A DNA stretch of 64,000 nucleotides from Nothopassalora personata (lineage: Eukaryota; Ascomycota; Dothideomycetes; Mycosphaerellales; Mycosphaerellaceae): NCBI GenBank assembly GCA_033816765.1, contig CM066291.1:2666001-2730000 (forward strand). Reading direction: 5' to 3'. Within the stretch, counting starts at the first letter, position 1, and each line of letters begins with the position of its first letter. Below are positions 23,918 to 35,705 of this stretch, piece by piece. Under the pieces are notes generated by a model. It was not told the DNA's origin, did not search any database, and saw only the letters and a list, made by a program, of their open reading frames with translations. The translations under genes and the position numbers were made by a program.

Positions 23918-25052
23918 CTAAAGCTCAACGACCACCTTCTTCGCACTAACTCCAGCCTTACTCGTCTCCAACCCCTTCTGCAAGGACTCCAACCCCTTCC
24001 CCACAACCAACGGCTCCGGCACCGCCTTCAACTTCCCCTGCTCCAGCGCCTGCGGGACATAATTCTCCCACAATGGATTCACAACTTCCGGCGTCACGGC
24101 GAAAACCCGCCCGGGTTTCACCCCCTCTGGTAACTTCTCTGGTGCCGGCAGCGTCAAGGCAACATTCACGGGCTGCAATTTCTCGGCAATCGGTAAGACG
24201 TGCTTGTACGATGCTTCATTCGACACGGCATCGTAGATTCCCGCAAACTCTCCCCCCACAGCCTTGATCGCGGCCAGAACGTCGTCGACGACGGAGGGAG
24301 AATTGTAGTCAAAGGCTTCACTCGCTCCGAGTCCTTTCACGAAAGAGTGGTTATGCTGGCTCGCCACGGCGATGACTTTGGTTCCGGAGGCGACTGCGAG
24401 TTGGATTACGAGGGCGCCGACTGAGGAGGATCCGCCCCAGACTAGGATGGTCTTGCCGGAGGGTTTGGGGTCCAGGGAGGGGTAGTCAAGGCCTAGGAGA
24501 TTTTTCCCGCGGGGTCCGTAGAGGCCGTGGGCGGCCGTGTTGATTGCGAGGGGAAGGACTGTGGCGTGGGTGTAAGAGAGGGAGGATGGGATGGGGGAGG
24601 TGAAGTTTGAGCCGGCGGTGGTGTAGAGTTGGAAGGCGCCGTCTTGGGGGCGGCCGGTACCAAGGGAGATGACGTGGCTAGCAGTATGCAGTCAGAAGGG
24701 GAGTCGGCGTAGGGCTCTGTGGTCATGTTGACTTACGCGAGAACACGATCACCTTTCTTGAATTTCGTGACGTTGCTGCCGACTTCGACGACTTCGCCGG
24801 CGATGTCTGTGCCGAGGACTGTCGGCCAGCTTTGGACGAACAGGCCGTAATCCTGCATCTTCCAATCGATGGGGTTAACTGCGATGGCGTGGTTCTTGAC
24901 GAGGACCTGTTCTGGGTCTGGCTTTGGGTAGGGAGCTTCACCTACCTGTTGGGACGGTTAGTGATTGCGAACATGAAATATGATGCGTTGTCCTGTATAC
25001 TGACTCGGAGCTTTTGGCCCTTGCCATCGAGCCAAGCAGCTTGGTTAGACAT
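23918..25052 (-). CDS. Zinc-type alcohol dehydrogenase-like (MDR) oxidoreductase
   Basis: NAD(P)H-dependent reductase of the medium-chain dehydrogenase/reductase superfamily, closest in style to fungal CipB-like or trans-enoyl reductase proteins. The substrate cannot be told. Exons are 25052-25005, 24945-24737 and 24677-23918 (introns 59 and 59 bp), encoding 338 aa. The GroES-like N-terminal domain contains NPIDWKMQDYG (residues 40-50) and the conserved GTDIAGEVVEVG (61-72). The Rossmann nucleotide motif is WGGSSSVGALVIQLA (166-180). The catalytic-zinc Cys/His set of true alcohol dehydrogenases is not evident, so it is probably a zinc-independent enoyl or quinone reductase. It lies tail-to-tail with the CPS gene and no biosynthetic cluster surrounds it. 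Confidence 0.85.
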
Positions 25053-25896
25053 GGTATTTGAATGTTTGGCTGCGTGCGGAAGATTTGTAGCGTAGTTGAT
25101 TGTTCGATCGGACGAGAATGCACAGGGTCGAGGGCAACAGGGAATATACCCGTCCACCGATGAGGCAAGACGGCTCTTATATTTGTCGTGATTGCGTCAG
25201 TCCTTCGGTCGAACTTCCTGGCTGACAAACCGACATGCCCGACTCTTGTCAGCTTCTCCACGCACGAGGAGTCGATCTCGATGTTTCTAGCATTTCTGGC
25301 TGCCCAGTTGTGGTAGGATTCCGCTGTAGCTACGGTAGCTCAATGTACGACGATGCTGTGTACGAAGAATGTTGGCGCCACTGGGCGGCAAGATAGACGC
25401 TCTTGCAGAAAGCTTCACAGGCGAAGGAACACGTTTCGGCCGACATCCGATTCAGAATGGAATCATGAACACCGACCGGCACGCTGTCAGGTGTCCACTC
25501 ACATGCAAAGTCCGAAGGCTGCCAACGTGCCTACTGATGTCCGTACCCGGGGCGCTCTGCTCAAATGATTGACAGAATCAAAGCAAAACGTCGTTTTCAG
25601 GAGCGTGCAGAATGTAGCATCAGGTTGCGACTGCACCACCAGAGAAGAAGATACTTCGAGGAGTCGGGCCGTTCCTATGCCGTTGTGAGGGAATAGGTCC
25701 TGTCGTTACTTCATCCTGGCCTTACGCAAGAGACATGCCGGACACTCATGAGATTGAGCTCTCACCGCCTGCTGGCCGCCATTCCGCGGCAAGAGAATTT
25801 GAGCTGGCGATAGAAATTAGGCATTCCCTTCAAGTATTGACTAATGTCACCTAGACAGCAGGTAGCGTAATTTTCGAGCTGTTCTAGTTGACCTGC
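25053..25896. other. Intergenic, no gene seen
   Basis: About 840 bp between the reductase start and the last exon of the copper transporter gene. Only short overlapping frames without recognisable features. It probably carries the reductase promoter on the right side of 25052. Confidence 0.5.
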
Positions 25897-26496
25897 CTAT
25901 CCACAGCAGTATGTGATCTCGCATCCCTTGTCGCTGCAAGACCAGCGTCAGTAGTCAAGCGGGCAAGTCCTCATGGTTTCACTTACCCAAGTCCGATAGA
26001 GGTCCAGTTGAAGACGAATGATCCTAAGAAGGCGCCGATGAAGATGCAGATGATGATGTACCCATTGAAGTACATCGCAAGAAGCATGATGATGTATGCG
26101 ACGGCGAATTGGCACATGTGAAGTAGCGATCGAATGGACTGTTCCAGCAGACTGGGGGCGAAAGTGCTTGTGCTGGACGGGTGCGGGTGCCTGTACTCCA
26201 TCGACAGTCGAGTGCTTGCCGAACAGGTCCTTGTTGCTGGAGTGTGCTTCGTTGGAAGCGGGTGGGGGCGTAGCGAGGTGTTTGCGGATGATGTACGCCT
26301 CATACTCCTTGGAGCCACGGCGGAGAGCCTCGAGGGCCATGACGAGAAGGATGACGCCGATGCATGAGCCAGCAAACATGCCGCTGGAGGTGATGTGCCA
26401 GCTCCTCGACAGGAAGCCTTCATGGATGTTAGTCAGCCAACATGGAATGCCTATCGGACTCACACTGACAACTGCACGATTATAACCACCAGGCAC
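25897..26496 (-). CDS. CTR-family copper transporter, apparently frameshifted
   Basis: High-affinity Cu(I) uptake protein of the plasma or vacuolar membrane. The first membrane segment follows CFLSRSWH-like sequence and reads GMFAGSCIGVILLVMALEAL. The second carries the copper-binding MxxxM motif (MLLAMYFNGY) and the third the GxxxG motif (GAFLGSFVF). The last exon (25933-25897, after a 53-bp intron with a GTAAGT donor) ends D-K-G-C-E-I-T-Y-C-C-G, the Cys-Cys-Gly tail typical of fungal CTRs. Between the first and second membrane segments the frame changes at a run of five C (minus strand, about 26155-26159); one base fewer would join HKHFRP to SLLEQSIRSLLHM. The Met-rich N-terminus was not found, and an intron with a GTGAGT donor probably ends at 26418. 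Either a recent pseudogene or an assembly error in a working gene. Confidence 0.65.
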
Positions 26497-26713
26497 TACT
26501 GGAGGTCGCGAAAGCAGTCACTAAACTTAGGCCTGAGCGGTCAAATATTACTGGTGTCGCCTAAACAACAGTTAGATTTCATTGGGCTGTGCACTGGATG
26601 CGACTGTGCACACACTCCGCACCATACTTTTCCCATATGCGTGGATCGAACGAAGAGTGAAGGATAAAATATCTCTGAGGCGTCAATCAATGCGTCTGTC
26701 TACAGTACTCGCT

Positions 26714-27978
26714 CTACGCCGACGTCTTCGTCTTCGCAAGGTACCCTCTCCGATACGGAAACTGCTCGGCAAAAGCCTGCGCGATCTCCGTCCTGGTCGC
26801 CACCCACACTCCATTCTTCGTGCTGATGTAATCCACAAAATCCTTCAATGCCTTGAACCTTCCCGGCCTCCCGATGATCCGGCAGTGCAATCCCACTGTC
26901 ATCATCTTCGGCGTCCCATCCTGCCCTTCCTCGTAAAGCGTGTCGAAAGCGTTCTTCAGATGTGTATAGAACCCGTTAGGATCTCTGAACCCACTGCCCG
27001 CAACGTGAAACTTGAAGTCATTGCAGTCGTACGAGTACGGGACCATCAGCAACCCTTTCGGATCAGCCTTCTCCCTCTCATCCGCGCGATCACTCCAGTA
27101 GGGCACGTCGTCGGCGTAAGTATCAGACATCCAGACGAGCTCCTCTCCCATCTCCCCATACACTTGCGGGACCAGTGTTCTACTCTGCGGCGAATTGCGG
27201 CCATAGTACCAGCCCTTGGGCGCATACCTACACACACCCACAAATCACATCAGCGCACCATCCCTCACCCCAATCATCTCATCTCCCTCAAAGCTACTCA
27301 CCCCGTCAGAGTCTTCAACGTAACAATCGCCTTCCGAATATACTCCCTCTCCTCCTCCACGCCAAAAGCATGATAATCCAACCACCGATACGCATGACTC
27401 GCGACGTCATGGCCACACTCCACGCATCTGGTAACCACCTCGGGCACTTTCTCCACCGCCTGCGCGACAGCATAAAGCGTGAATTTCATCCCGTACTTGT
27501 TGAAAAGTCTGAACAACCGCCAGAAGCCTACACGACTGCCGTACTCGTACTCGGACTCGACGTTGTAGTTGCGCTCGCGGGAAGGGTTCCCGGGAGGGTG
27601 GGATTCGGTGGTGGTGTGGGGGGAGCTTTCGCCACCCTAGGGGAGGGAGGTTAAGAATGGGGATGAGGAGTTTGCTTGGGCAATGGGAGGGCTTACTTCT
27701 TCGTAGTTTATTACGAAGCTTATGGCGATCTTGGCGTTGTTGGGCCATTTAAGTTCTTTCAGGCCTCCTTCGCCGTAGCCTCGGAAATCGCGCTCGTAGG
27801 TATATTTCGGGTGTCCAACGTATGGTGAAGGTATGGCAGTCTCTGCTTGGGTGCAAGGTCTCTTGGGAGGCGAGGTTTGTTGTGGCGGCTCGATGAGATT
27901 GTGGAGTTCTGTTGCAGCGTTGAGTGCAGTGGTAGGAACGCGATGGTGTTCTACAACTTTGCGCTTTCGACATTCCAT
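26714..27978 (-). CDS. PuuE-type polysaccharide deacetylase / allantoinase-like hydrolase
   Basis: Metal-dependent hydrolase of the NodB/carbohydrate-esterase-4 fold, in the PuuE branch that includes cofactor-independent allantoinases and peptidoglycan deacetylase-like proteins. It acts on either allantoin or an N-acetylated polymer. Exons are 27978-27697, 27636-27302 and 27227-26714 (introns 60 and 74 bp), encoding 376 aa. Visible motifs are YERDFRGYGEGG near residue 60, the metal-site region GHDVASHAYRWLDYH, REYIRKAIVTLKTLTG, then GWYYGRNSPQSR, DTYADDVPYW and VGLHCRIIGRPGR. These follow the PuuE order. No signal peptide is seen, so it is probably intracellular, which favours a purine-catabolic role (inference). 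The start was chosen at MECRKRK, after which the family similarity begins shortly; an in-frame upstream ATG exists. Confidence 0.82.
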
Positions 27979-28390
27979 GATTGTTTTCCTGTCTAGGCAA
28001 GAAGCATTGATCGAGGCCCGACAAAGTCCAGATCTTCGCTTGCGCGTCCGAATGCTGAAGTGCGTCGGAAATACCTGGATGCGAGTACGTGGAGCCCATA
28101 GCGGAGACATCCGGCATGCGCGTGATGCATTCGATTGAGGAGAACCTGGTCGGTATGCATATAGCGTCGGCAAACTGATACCTTGGCTTTACTAGCGCTC
28201 TTCTCACTTGCGCATTGACAGGCTGAGAGATATGCTGAAACCTGATGTAAGTTTCGAGATCTCTTCCAGTGTATGCCTTTCACTATCACTACGCCAGCTA
28301 CAATGTGTGCTACACTTCCCCATAAGTAGTACTGGTCGATGATTTCCTTCCCTCTCGGGTAATCCAAGAACGCCCCATAGTCCCGACCTC
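27979..28390. other. Intergenic between two minus-strand genes
   Basis: Holds the 3' region of SF3B1 and the promoter of the deacetylase-like gene. Several short frames, none convincing. Confidence 0.5.
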
Positions 28391-31300
28391 TTACAATACA
28401 ACCATGAGTTCGTGTCTCTTGAGCTTGTCGTCCTCTACAATAGGGTAGTACGGCACCATGGCATCTGCGCTCTGCACGTACGCATCGTTGTACAATCGCC
28501 AGTATGGTGTCCGCACTTTCCTCGCAGGATGGAAGAGTCCAGCCCAGACGTAATTGAGAACCGCTCCAGTTCCAACAGCCAATCTGATAGCATCAATCGC
28601 TTCGATCACTCTGTCGATGACGTGCGGCGAAGTTTCAAAGAGGTTTGGGTAGAGGAGGTTGAGTAGATGCAACATGGCATCTTCGCAGCCAAGACCAACC
28701 ACGCCCAGAGCAACGTGCTTTACGACGCTAGCGGCAGTTTGTCGATGTACCTGGTCGCGGTCGATGAGAGCATCCTCGAGAAGTGGCGTGACAGCATAGA
28801 CGTAATCTTTTGCCATCTCGCCAATGTACTCGAACAGGAAGGATAGTGATTTGAGCACACCGTTCTGGACGTTCAGCTCGGGAACACGGTACTCGTTCAT
28901 CAGCGCTGGTAGAACCGTGAACGGGGCGCAAGTTTCTGCCACGATTCCGATGGCAACGGCGGTACAGACACGCGATTGACGCTCCTGCACACGAAGGTTG
29001 TTGAGAAGGGTTGCCAGAACATCCTGAGGTCCGATAGCCTTGGCAATGAAACCAAAAGTGTTGTTCGCTGCTCGTCGAATACCCTTTTTGTGGGCCTTGA
29101 GCATGTCAAGTAACTCGAAGCAAATTCGCATCCATTCTCGTGCATTTACCGATTCTGGTCCACGATCGGCGATACGTCCCACAAGGTCGATGGTGTTCTC
29201 CTGTACCTTTTCGTGTCTGTTTCGCAGAATCGGTGTCAGGCGTGGGAGGAGGTCCTTGATGGGTGGCTGCATGCTGCTGATACCAACAACGGTGACAATG
29301 CTCTTCATGGCGCCCAGGATACTACCAAGGACCTCTGGGTACTCTTCACCGAGGTATTCGTAGAGGACACTTCCGAGCTTACCAAGAAGCGCATCTTCGT
29401 CGCACTGCTTCATGACGATAGCAATGCGAGTGATGAGGTCGGCTGCTTGTTGACGAACCGTGGCAGACTTGTTGTTGAGTCGCCACAAGATCGTCGACAC
29501 GATTTGAGGTAGGTATGGCTTGCACCGTGTGCCCAATGCTGTCACCACCGTGCCAAATCCGTTGAGCAGGACGATGTCTTCCACGCTCTGTTCTTGGAAG
29601 GAATGAAGGATACCATCCACGAGGCGCTCCTCAAGGCGCTCGTTGATGTCGGCGGCCCCTAGCGCAGAGATGACTTTCTCAATGGTCTCGACAGTCATCT
29701 TCCTGTACGGTTCACTCTCGTCTTTGAGGTTGCCAACGATTCGCTCGACGATCTCGCCAACACCGACCTTGTTGCCAAGGTCGACAGTTGTCTCGACGAC
29801 TTGCTTATAGTTTCGCTTATCAATAGCCATGCGCCTGACCCAGAAGCTCTTGAAAAAGTCGTTCAGCACAGTCTCCTTGAGATATGCAGCGGTCACACCA
29901 TTACCACCGGCGCATTGGCTGACGACTTTGAGCACGACCTTCTTCATTTCTTCGTCTGGACTCTGGAACTCTCGTAGCAGAATCTCCATGATCTGTGCCG
30001 TGTAGTAGTTGCCATACTCTTCGTCCATGAGCGGTATGATGTATCCGACGGCCTTCAAGAAACCAGCTAGACCTTTGCCACGCTGCTTACGCGCACCAGT
30101 CCACAGTGGGTTAAGAATGTCGTCGAAGCTCTCGATACCGAATGGGTTGGATGCCTCAGCAAGAGCAGCAAGAGCCAGTGCAGTGACTGTCCTGACCTTG
30201 GCTTGCTCATCGTTCAGGTTCTCGCCGATGCAGTCTACCAGACCCTTGAGATGTGGTAGCACAGCACAACCCATAAGAATCGGAATTTGCTGCACGATCT
30301 TGACACCAGTATGTCTTGCTTGCCATGACTTCTTACTTTTGCAGACAGCCTTCAGAAATGGAAGTAGAGTAGGGATTCCAAGTGCTGAGGCGACCACGGC
30401 AAAGGCACGAGCCGTCGTGTTTCGCACGTACTCGTCGACGTGGTCAATATCAGGTCGCATGGTACTGATCATGTGTGCAAGACCAGCGGCTTTGGCCAGG
30501 TTAGAGATGATTTCTCTACCCTCGACTCTGGCATAATAATCCTGATCAATAAGCAGAGGCTCGATGACCACCAGAATCTTGTGGGTATAAGGTCGCACCA
30601 GGTCATCGAGCTTGTAAAGGACACGGTCGATGACCTTGACAAGTAGATGGCGTTCCTGATCTTCGAGGGACTTCTCCATAAGCAGTGGCAGGATCTGGTC
30701 AAATAGAGGACCGGCACCGAAGTTCCGTGCATTGTCTGTGAGCTGTCGCAAAGCAGTCTTTCGCATGGGGGGCGTGCCGTTCTTGACCTTGAGAAGTAAT
30801 CGCATGATCTTTCGTTGTTTAAGCTCGTCCACACTAAGGTCGTTCTCGTCTGCACCATCGACCAGCTTGCCAAAATATGCCATATCTTCCGCCTTGAAGA
30901 ATTGAAGATCGCCCACTCCAGGAATATCAGAAGGCAGTTGCTTGCCCATCGATCGCGCATCCACAGGCTCTTGCATCATAAATCCTCCGGTGTTGGCTGG
31001 CGTAGCTGCGGGCGCGAGTCGTCGTGCTGGAGCTCGAAGTGGTTCGTATCCCGGTGGTGGATCCAATACCTTGTAGCCCTCGCTCGGTAGCATCTCGTCC
31101 AGCTCCTCGTCTGAAAGTGGTGCGTTTCTGCCTGAGATGTCCGTTCCGAAGCCTGCCATGGGTCGTGCTGGTGTGGCATCGGGAGCTACCTGAGTGTTCT
31201 GTCCACCCGCTGAGACCAGATCCCACTTGGATCTCTTCTTCGCAGGCGCAGCCTCCCCGTCTGGTGCTGGCGTCGAGTCCCATCGAGACTTCTTGGTAGT

Positions 31301-32074
31301 CACCTCTCCGTTCGTTGCATGGCCATTCACGCCGTTTGTCTCGCTATGACCATTCGCGTCGGCGGCATCTGCCGTGCTGGTATCCCATCGTCGCTTCCTC
31401 ACCCGCTTTGGCTTCTCCTCGCCGTTTGTCTCTGGTTTCGGAGGCGCTGCTTCTGGAGTGCCCTCCTTGAGCAGCGCTTGATGTTCCGAGCCATCCATAT
31501 CGTCGGCGTCGTCACCATTTGCCACCTTCTGCTTCTGCTGGTCCGCGATGAGCTTCTGCACGCGCTCCTCTTCCCGCTCCAGCTCTCGCTGCTGCATCAC
31601 CTCGCGGTACGTCTTCTCGTCGCCATCGAGTCCTCGCTTGAATCGCTGCTTCTGGTATTCGGTCTCGCGGCTAGCAATCTGCGCCTGTTTCTCCCGGCTC
31701 TGCAGGATATCGTCCTCTGCCGTGTCGCCCGTCGCCCATTCTCCAATCTGCGCCGCGGTTGCAGTGTACTGACCTACTAATCGACCGCTGTCGTCGCCAT
31801 CTTCCATGTCCTCATCCTCGTCCGCAGCGATTGATGTGTTGTAGCCGGCAAACTTGTCGCCGCCAGCATCGTTGCCGTAAAGGTCCTTGTCGAAGTTTTC
31901 GGTGAGAGAAATGCCCTTGTTGGTGTTAGTGCGCTGGCTGGAGGAGTCGTTGAAGCCCTTCTTTCCTGCATTGCGCTCTGCCTGCGCCGCCCGCACTTTG
32001 TCGAAATCCGCTGCGACAGTCATGTTAGTTGTGCTGCTGCCGGGTTTGCTGGAGAAAGTCTCACCGTCGGACAT
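28391..32074 (-). CDS. SF3B1: U2 snRNP splicing factor SF3B subunit 1 (SF3B1/Hsh155)
   Basis: Core subunit of the SF3b complex, which clamps U2 snRNA on the intron branch site in the nucleus. A single uninterrupted 1227-codon frame starts at ATG 32074. The disordered N-terminus contains RWD/KWD motifs (KRRWDTS, KSRWDST, KRSKWDL, about residues 225-285), the ligands for U2AF-homology motifs. From about residue 390 a superhelix of HEAT repeats fills the rest, with highly conserved stretches such as [48 protein letters not shown] and [16 protein letters not shown]. It ends [20 protein letters not shown], so it is full length. Lack of introns in a 3.7-kb gene is notable but common in filamentous ascomycetes. 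A transposon sits only 158 bp upstream of the start codon. Confidence 0.97.
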   Translation of the reverse strand: MSDGETFSSKPGSSTTNMTVAADFDKVRAAQAERNAGKKGFNDSSSQRTNTNKGISLTENFDKDLYGNDAGGDKFAGYNTSIAADEDEDMEDGDDSGRLVGQYTATAAQIGEWATGDTAEDDILQSREKQAQIASRETEYQKQRFKRGLDGDEKTYREVMQQRELEREEERVQKLIADQQKQKVANGDDADDMDGSEHQALLKEGTPEAAPPKPETNGEEKPKRVRKRRWDTSTADAADANGHSETNGVNGHATNGEVTTKKSRWDSTPAPDGEAAPAKKRSKWDLVSAGGQNTQVAPDATPARPMAGFGTDISGRNAPLSDEELDEMLPSEGYKVLDPPPGYEPLRAPARRLAPAATPANTGGFMMQEPVDARSMGKQLPSDIPGVGDLQFFKAEDMAYFGKLVDGADENDLSVDELKQRKIMRLLLKVKNGTPPMRKTALRQLTDNARNFGAGPLFDQILPLLMEKSLEDQERHLLVKVIDRVLYKLDDLVRPYTHKILVVIEPLLIDQDYYARVEGREIISNLAKAAGLAHMISTMRPDIDHVDEYVRNTTARAFAVVASALGIPTLLPFLKAVCKSKKSWQARHTGVKIVQQIPILMGCAVLPHLKGLVDCIGENLNDEQAKVRTVTALALAALAEASNPFGIESFDDILNPLWTGARKQRGKGLAGFLKAVGYIIPLMDEEYGNYYTAQIMEILLREFQSPDEEMKKVVLKVVSQCAGGNGVTAAYLKETVLNDFFKSFWVRRMAIDKRNYKQVVETTVDLGNKVGVGEIVERIVGNLKDESEPYRKMTVETIEKVISALGAADINERLEERLVDGILHSFQEQSVEDIVLLNGFGTVVTALGTRCKPYLPQIVSTILWRLNNKSATVRQQAADLITRIAIVMKQCDEDALLGKLGSVLYEYLGEEYPEVLGSILGAMKSIVTVVGISSMQPPIKDLLPRLTPILRNRHEKVQENTIDLVGRIADRGPESVNAREWMRICFELLDMLKAHKKGIRRAANNTFGFIAKAIGPQDVLATLLNNLRVQERQSRVCTAVAIGIVAETCAPFTVLPALMNEYRVPELNVQNGVLKSLSFLFEYIGEMAKDYVYAVTPLLEDALIDRDQVHRQTAASVVKHVALGVVGLGCEDAMLHLLNLLYPNLFETSPHVIDRVIEAIDAIRLAVGTGAVLNYVWAGLFHPARKVRTPYWRLYNDAYVQSADAMVPYYPIVEDDKLKRHELMVVL

Positions 32075-32231
32075 GGCGGCGGTTTCGATAAAGCTGCTGG
32101 GTTGCGGTCAATGTCCTTCTCAGCGGTAGCGAGTGCTCATATGGTCTACCTTGACGATGCCGAGATTGCTGCGCGGGACGATGTTATGGTGATATGCAGT
32201 GAGTGACCGCAGAGTGAGTCCTGCTAGCGCC
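32075..32231. promoter_or_regulatory. Short SF3B1 upstream region cut off by a transposon
   Basis: Only 157 bp separate the SF3B1 start codon from the terminal repeat of the transposon copy at 32232. The core promoter must lie here or inside the element. No TATA box is evident. Confidence 0.45.
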
Positions 32232-33756
32232 TTACCTCAGTAAACTCAGACTCGCCGCAGGAATTGGCTTTGGCTTCGCCTAGCGCACGCGCTAGGCTCG
32301 CTTAAGCTCGCTTCAGCTCCGTTAAGCACGGTTCTGCACCGTTCAGCCAATTAGAGGGCTAGGAGTGCCAATTCGCGCGGCGAGTCTAAGACTAAATGGG
32401 GCTATTTTAGTACATACGAATTCAGCCCTGTATACAAACAAGCACTATTACATTCGAAGGCATACATCTCCATTACCACGTTGCTCTACCGCCTCAATAA
32501 CTACTGCATTCGACAGCGTACGCTCGGCGCTTTCAATTGAATTAACAATGGCGTCCACTGCCTATTAGAACGTCCCATAATCACCGTCCGCGCGACACTA
32601 CTCCTTGTTACACGCATTCGAAGACGTAGAGTTAGAAGGATCATCCGAGGGCTACTCCGACGTCGACATTAACCCTCTAGATAGCGATGAAGAGGAGGAT
32701 TATATCGGATTCCCTCTAAGTATGCTAGCACGCCCGCGCCTACGCCCGACGTCGACATAAACATAGGCAGCACGCGGACCGACTAGACTAACGAGGAGGT
32801 ATACACGACGGTAGGACGATGGTATACCGGCGTAGGAGAAGTTATAGTCTATCGTAAACCTCTTACGTAGCTATAACTAGAGCCTTCATAAATTCCTATA
32901 GGCCTAGGTAGGCGTAGCGCCTAGCACCTCGAGCTATAGCGCATCGCTCAAGTTAAGGTACTATAGTACTACGGAGTTCCTTAGCCGGTAGAGACTACTT
33001 TATGCACCGCCTACTGCAAACAACGCGTTATATAGCACCTAGCGCTACGCTCTTATTAGCTGAACGGTGCAAAAGGGTGCTAACCCGTTAAGACCCGTGT
33101 AGATAGTAGTAAATGGAGTGTCGAAAACACGGCGCACACTACGCTCTACGACGACACAGCTACACTAGTGCGACTGCGATGCGCACAATTACCTAAGAGG
33201 GTGTAGGTGCAGTATACGACACGATAGGCAATTGCGCGCTATACAATGGACTTGATAGGTGTGTATTCGACTTGTTTCGGGTCTCAACGCGCTAACTCGC
33301 CATAGTACAGGGCTTTTGCTATAGGCAAATCTTGCTTATTTACCCTCGCGCATCGAACAAAAGTGGTTGTAGAGGTGTGGCGTGCTCTACTCGGCCGGTG
33401 GACGATATTCGATCGAGGTAGGCGATGTTAGATTTTGCATTCGAGGATGTACTTCGTATATAATGCGCTACCGTATAATCTCGATGTTGATGCCCTCGTA
33501 ATCTCTGCTATCGGCGCTCTTATTTGAATCTGCAGGAGCTCGTTCGGAGGTAGTAGTGAGTTACTATCGCGTCGTGAAATCTAGTAGTGAGGCTGTATTG
33601 AAATGAGGTACACCAAAACACGCCCCATTCGATCTCAGACGCTTCGCCAAGGCTCGCTGGGGCGGAATCACCCGATTGGCTGAACGGTGCTAAACCGTGC
33701 TAAACGGAGCTAAAGGGTGCCGAGCCGAGGAGAAGCGTCTGAGCTTGCTGAGGTAA
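32232..33756 (+). mobile_element. DNA transposon copy 1 (hAT/MULE-like ends), degenerate
   Basis: 1525 bp. The left end reads TTACCTCAGTAAACTCAGAC. The right end read inward is TTACCTCAGCAAGCTCAGAC, so the ends form imperfect terminal inverted repeats of about 20 bp. Inside each end are short repeated motifs around CCGTTCAGC / GAACGGTGC. The interior matches the inverted copy at 58619-60659 but lacks part of its middle, and the shared coding remnant (around 32560-32850, with the acidic motif D-S-D-E-E-E-D-Y-I) is broken by stops. Flanks do not show a clean target duplication (ctagcgcc versus catcgccc). Confidence 0.75.
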
Positions 33757-34409
33757 CATCGCCCACCCAGTGCACGATCAGAATGAAGGATTCGACGCCC
33801 AAATTCTATCCTCTCTCTTAGAAATTCATACCTACGCCTCACGCCTCAGCATGGCGCTTCTCAGAAGCTCAACCACATCCGTCTGATCTCTTGGTCACGT
33901 CGAGAGTCTGTCCATTCGCATGGGATCAGGAGTTGTGGACAGGGTCACGAGCATGCAGCTGCAATCAATGGGCGTGCAAGAAAGTCGACAAACGACCAAA
34001 GAGCGATCACCAATTGCGCTCATGCGGCATAAGACTGACGAAGCTTGAACTTCAGCGTGGAATACATGCACGTCCATTCGAGCCAACGCTACGAGGTTTT
34101 CGATGTTAAATGTACATGCATCATCTCCTCGGGTCATCGCAACATTTTTTCTCGTCATTCTCATTGTTCCCGCCTGCCATAACGCCGCCCTTATGTTGCT
34201 GTGTGCGCTTCATACCGTTGGCCATGTACGCCTTACGCGAGGGAAAGATCAGTGAAGAGTGCGCTGAAGTTGTAAAGGACACGCTAGAGTAGAGTCAGAG
34301 GGTGGCAGTCGACATTGGCCGGCCTCAGAACGTCCTAAACTGAGAGAGACCAGCGCCATGGATCGCGATACGAGATGTCTTGGTCTGGTTCCACTCCTGT
34401 CGCTTGTGT
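33757..34409. other. Intergenic, no gene seen
   Basis: DNA between the transposon copy and the 3' end of the first zinc-finger gene. Short frames only. Confidence 0.5.
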
Positions 34410-35705
34410 TCAGTAGGGCAGAGAGTTGTGAGATGAGTAGGACGCTTGCCGCGACATGCAAACACCGGAGTCGACCTTGTGGTCCGCACGCATGTGTCGT
34501 TGCATATTGTCGTTGCGGGTAAAGACTTTAGGACAATTTGGGTGCCTGCAAGTAAAAGTTTTCCGAGTAGAAATGTCGATATGCGTCAGCTCGTGTCTGT
34601 TGCAATCTTTCGGATCGTGGAACTTTTGGGTACAGCGGGAACATGAGTACGTTCGCTGATCCTTGGACTTGTGTACTCGGTCTTCATGTCGTCTGCGGAA
34701 GTGGTCAGCAATGGTAGATTCATGGTAACACCCTCCACACCTTACCTTAAGCCTTGTGCATCAGGAAAAGTAGTGCCGCAATTCGCGAATCGGCATGTGA
34801 ACGTGAAGGTTTCATTGCGCACACGTAGAGCATTGCCCGTCCGCCTTTCACTTCGCTGTGAGTTCGCTGATCGAACCGAAGGAGTTCCTTGTGACATTAT
34901 TGCAGAGTTGTAGCCCTCATCAGGAGGAATACCCAGGCGTAGTCGACCCATGCCAGCAACATTTTCCTCATGGACGATGCTTGCTCCTGCTTGGGTTTGC
35001 AACAAAGCTTCTTCGGGCAGTTGCGCGAGAGCACTGCTAAAAGAGGACCGAGGGGATGGACGAGGTTCGACTCGATTCTGTGGTCGCTCTCCGCGCGACA
35101 CTCGCCATTCGAATTCCTGGATACCCGACCACGAGGGTGTCGTGGATTGCGGCATTTGCCTTCCGGCAATGGGAGACCTAAATTGCTGTTGTGTTCGCGT
35201 GTCACGGGTGGGTTGTACGTAATACGGAGTGAAGTTCCGGTTTGGATATTGTAGCACTTGGGCATACGTCGTGTCTGCTACAATTGAAGGGCCGCCGGTG
35301 GCAGTCGAGGATGACGGCGGGATTGGCATAGATCCGGGATGCCCATGCCACCGAGACTCGGTAGCTATCGTTCTTGTGGGGGCAAGCTGATCCCAACATG
35401 GCTGCATCTCTTCGTCGGGCGTAGCATACGTCCATTCCTGGCCCACATCTTGTGAGAAGTACTGCTCTTGTGTATCAATTTGAGGTTCGAGAGGGTTGGG
35501 CAGAGTGATCGCTCGTGCGGCTTGGTGACAGTAATAGCATAGCTCGGGTTGGGAGTATGGGTCCGGACAACCAGGCCAATGCAGAGCAGCGGGCTGTATT
35601 TGGTCAGTCTCAACTCATCAAATACGACCGGAAGGCTGTGTTCACCTGTTGTACTGTGTCCGACTGTTGGTCAAAGAACGACCCGATTCCAGTGAAAGAC
35701 GACAT
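34410..35705 (-). CDS. C2H2 zinc-finger protein (first of three neighbours)
   Basis: Probable DNA-binding regulator of unknown target. Exons are 35705-35646, 35593-34746 and 34692-34410 (introns 52 and 53 bp, GTGAAC and GTAAGG donors), encoding 396 aa. It starts MSSFTGIGSFFDQQ. A long Pro/Gln/Ser/Thr-rich region of low complexity is followed by three fingers at the C-terminus: CRFANCGTTFPDAQGLRRH, CSRCTQKFHDPKDCNRH and CRHPNCPKVFTRNDNMQRH, each with two Cys and two His. The second intron splits the first finger between Leu-Arg and Arg-His. Splicing restores an exact frame, which supports the model. Two related zinc-finger genes lie downstream on the same strand, with the same short-first-exon layout. 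Confidence 0.82.

Noticed and set aside
26582..27373. 263-codon plus-strand frame
   Set aside because: It is the opposite strand of the spliced deacetylase-like gene, which has family motifs and matching splice sites.
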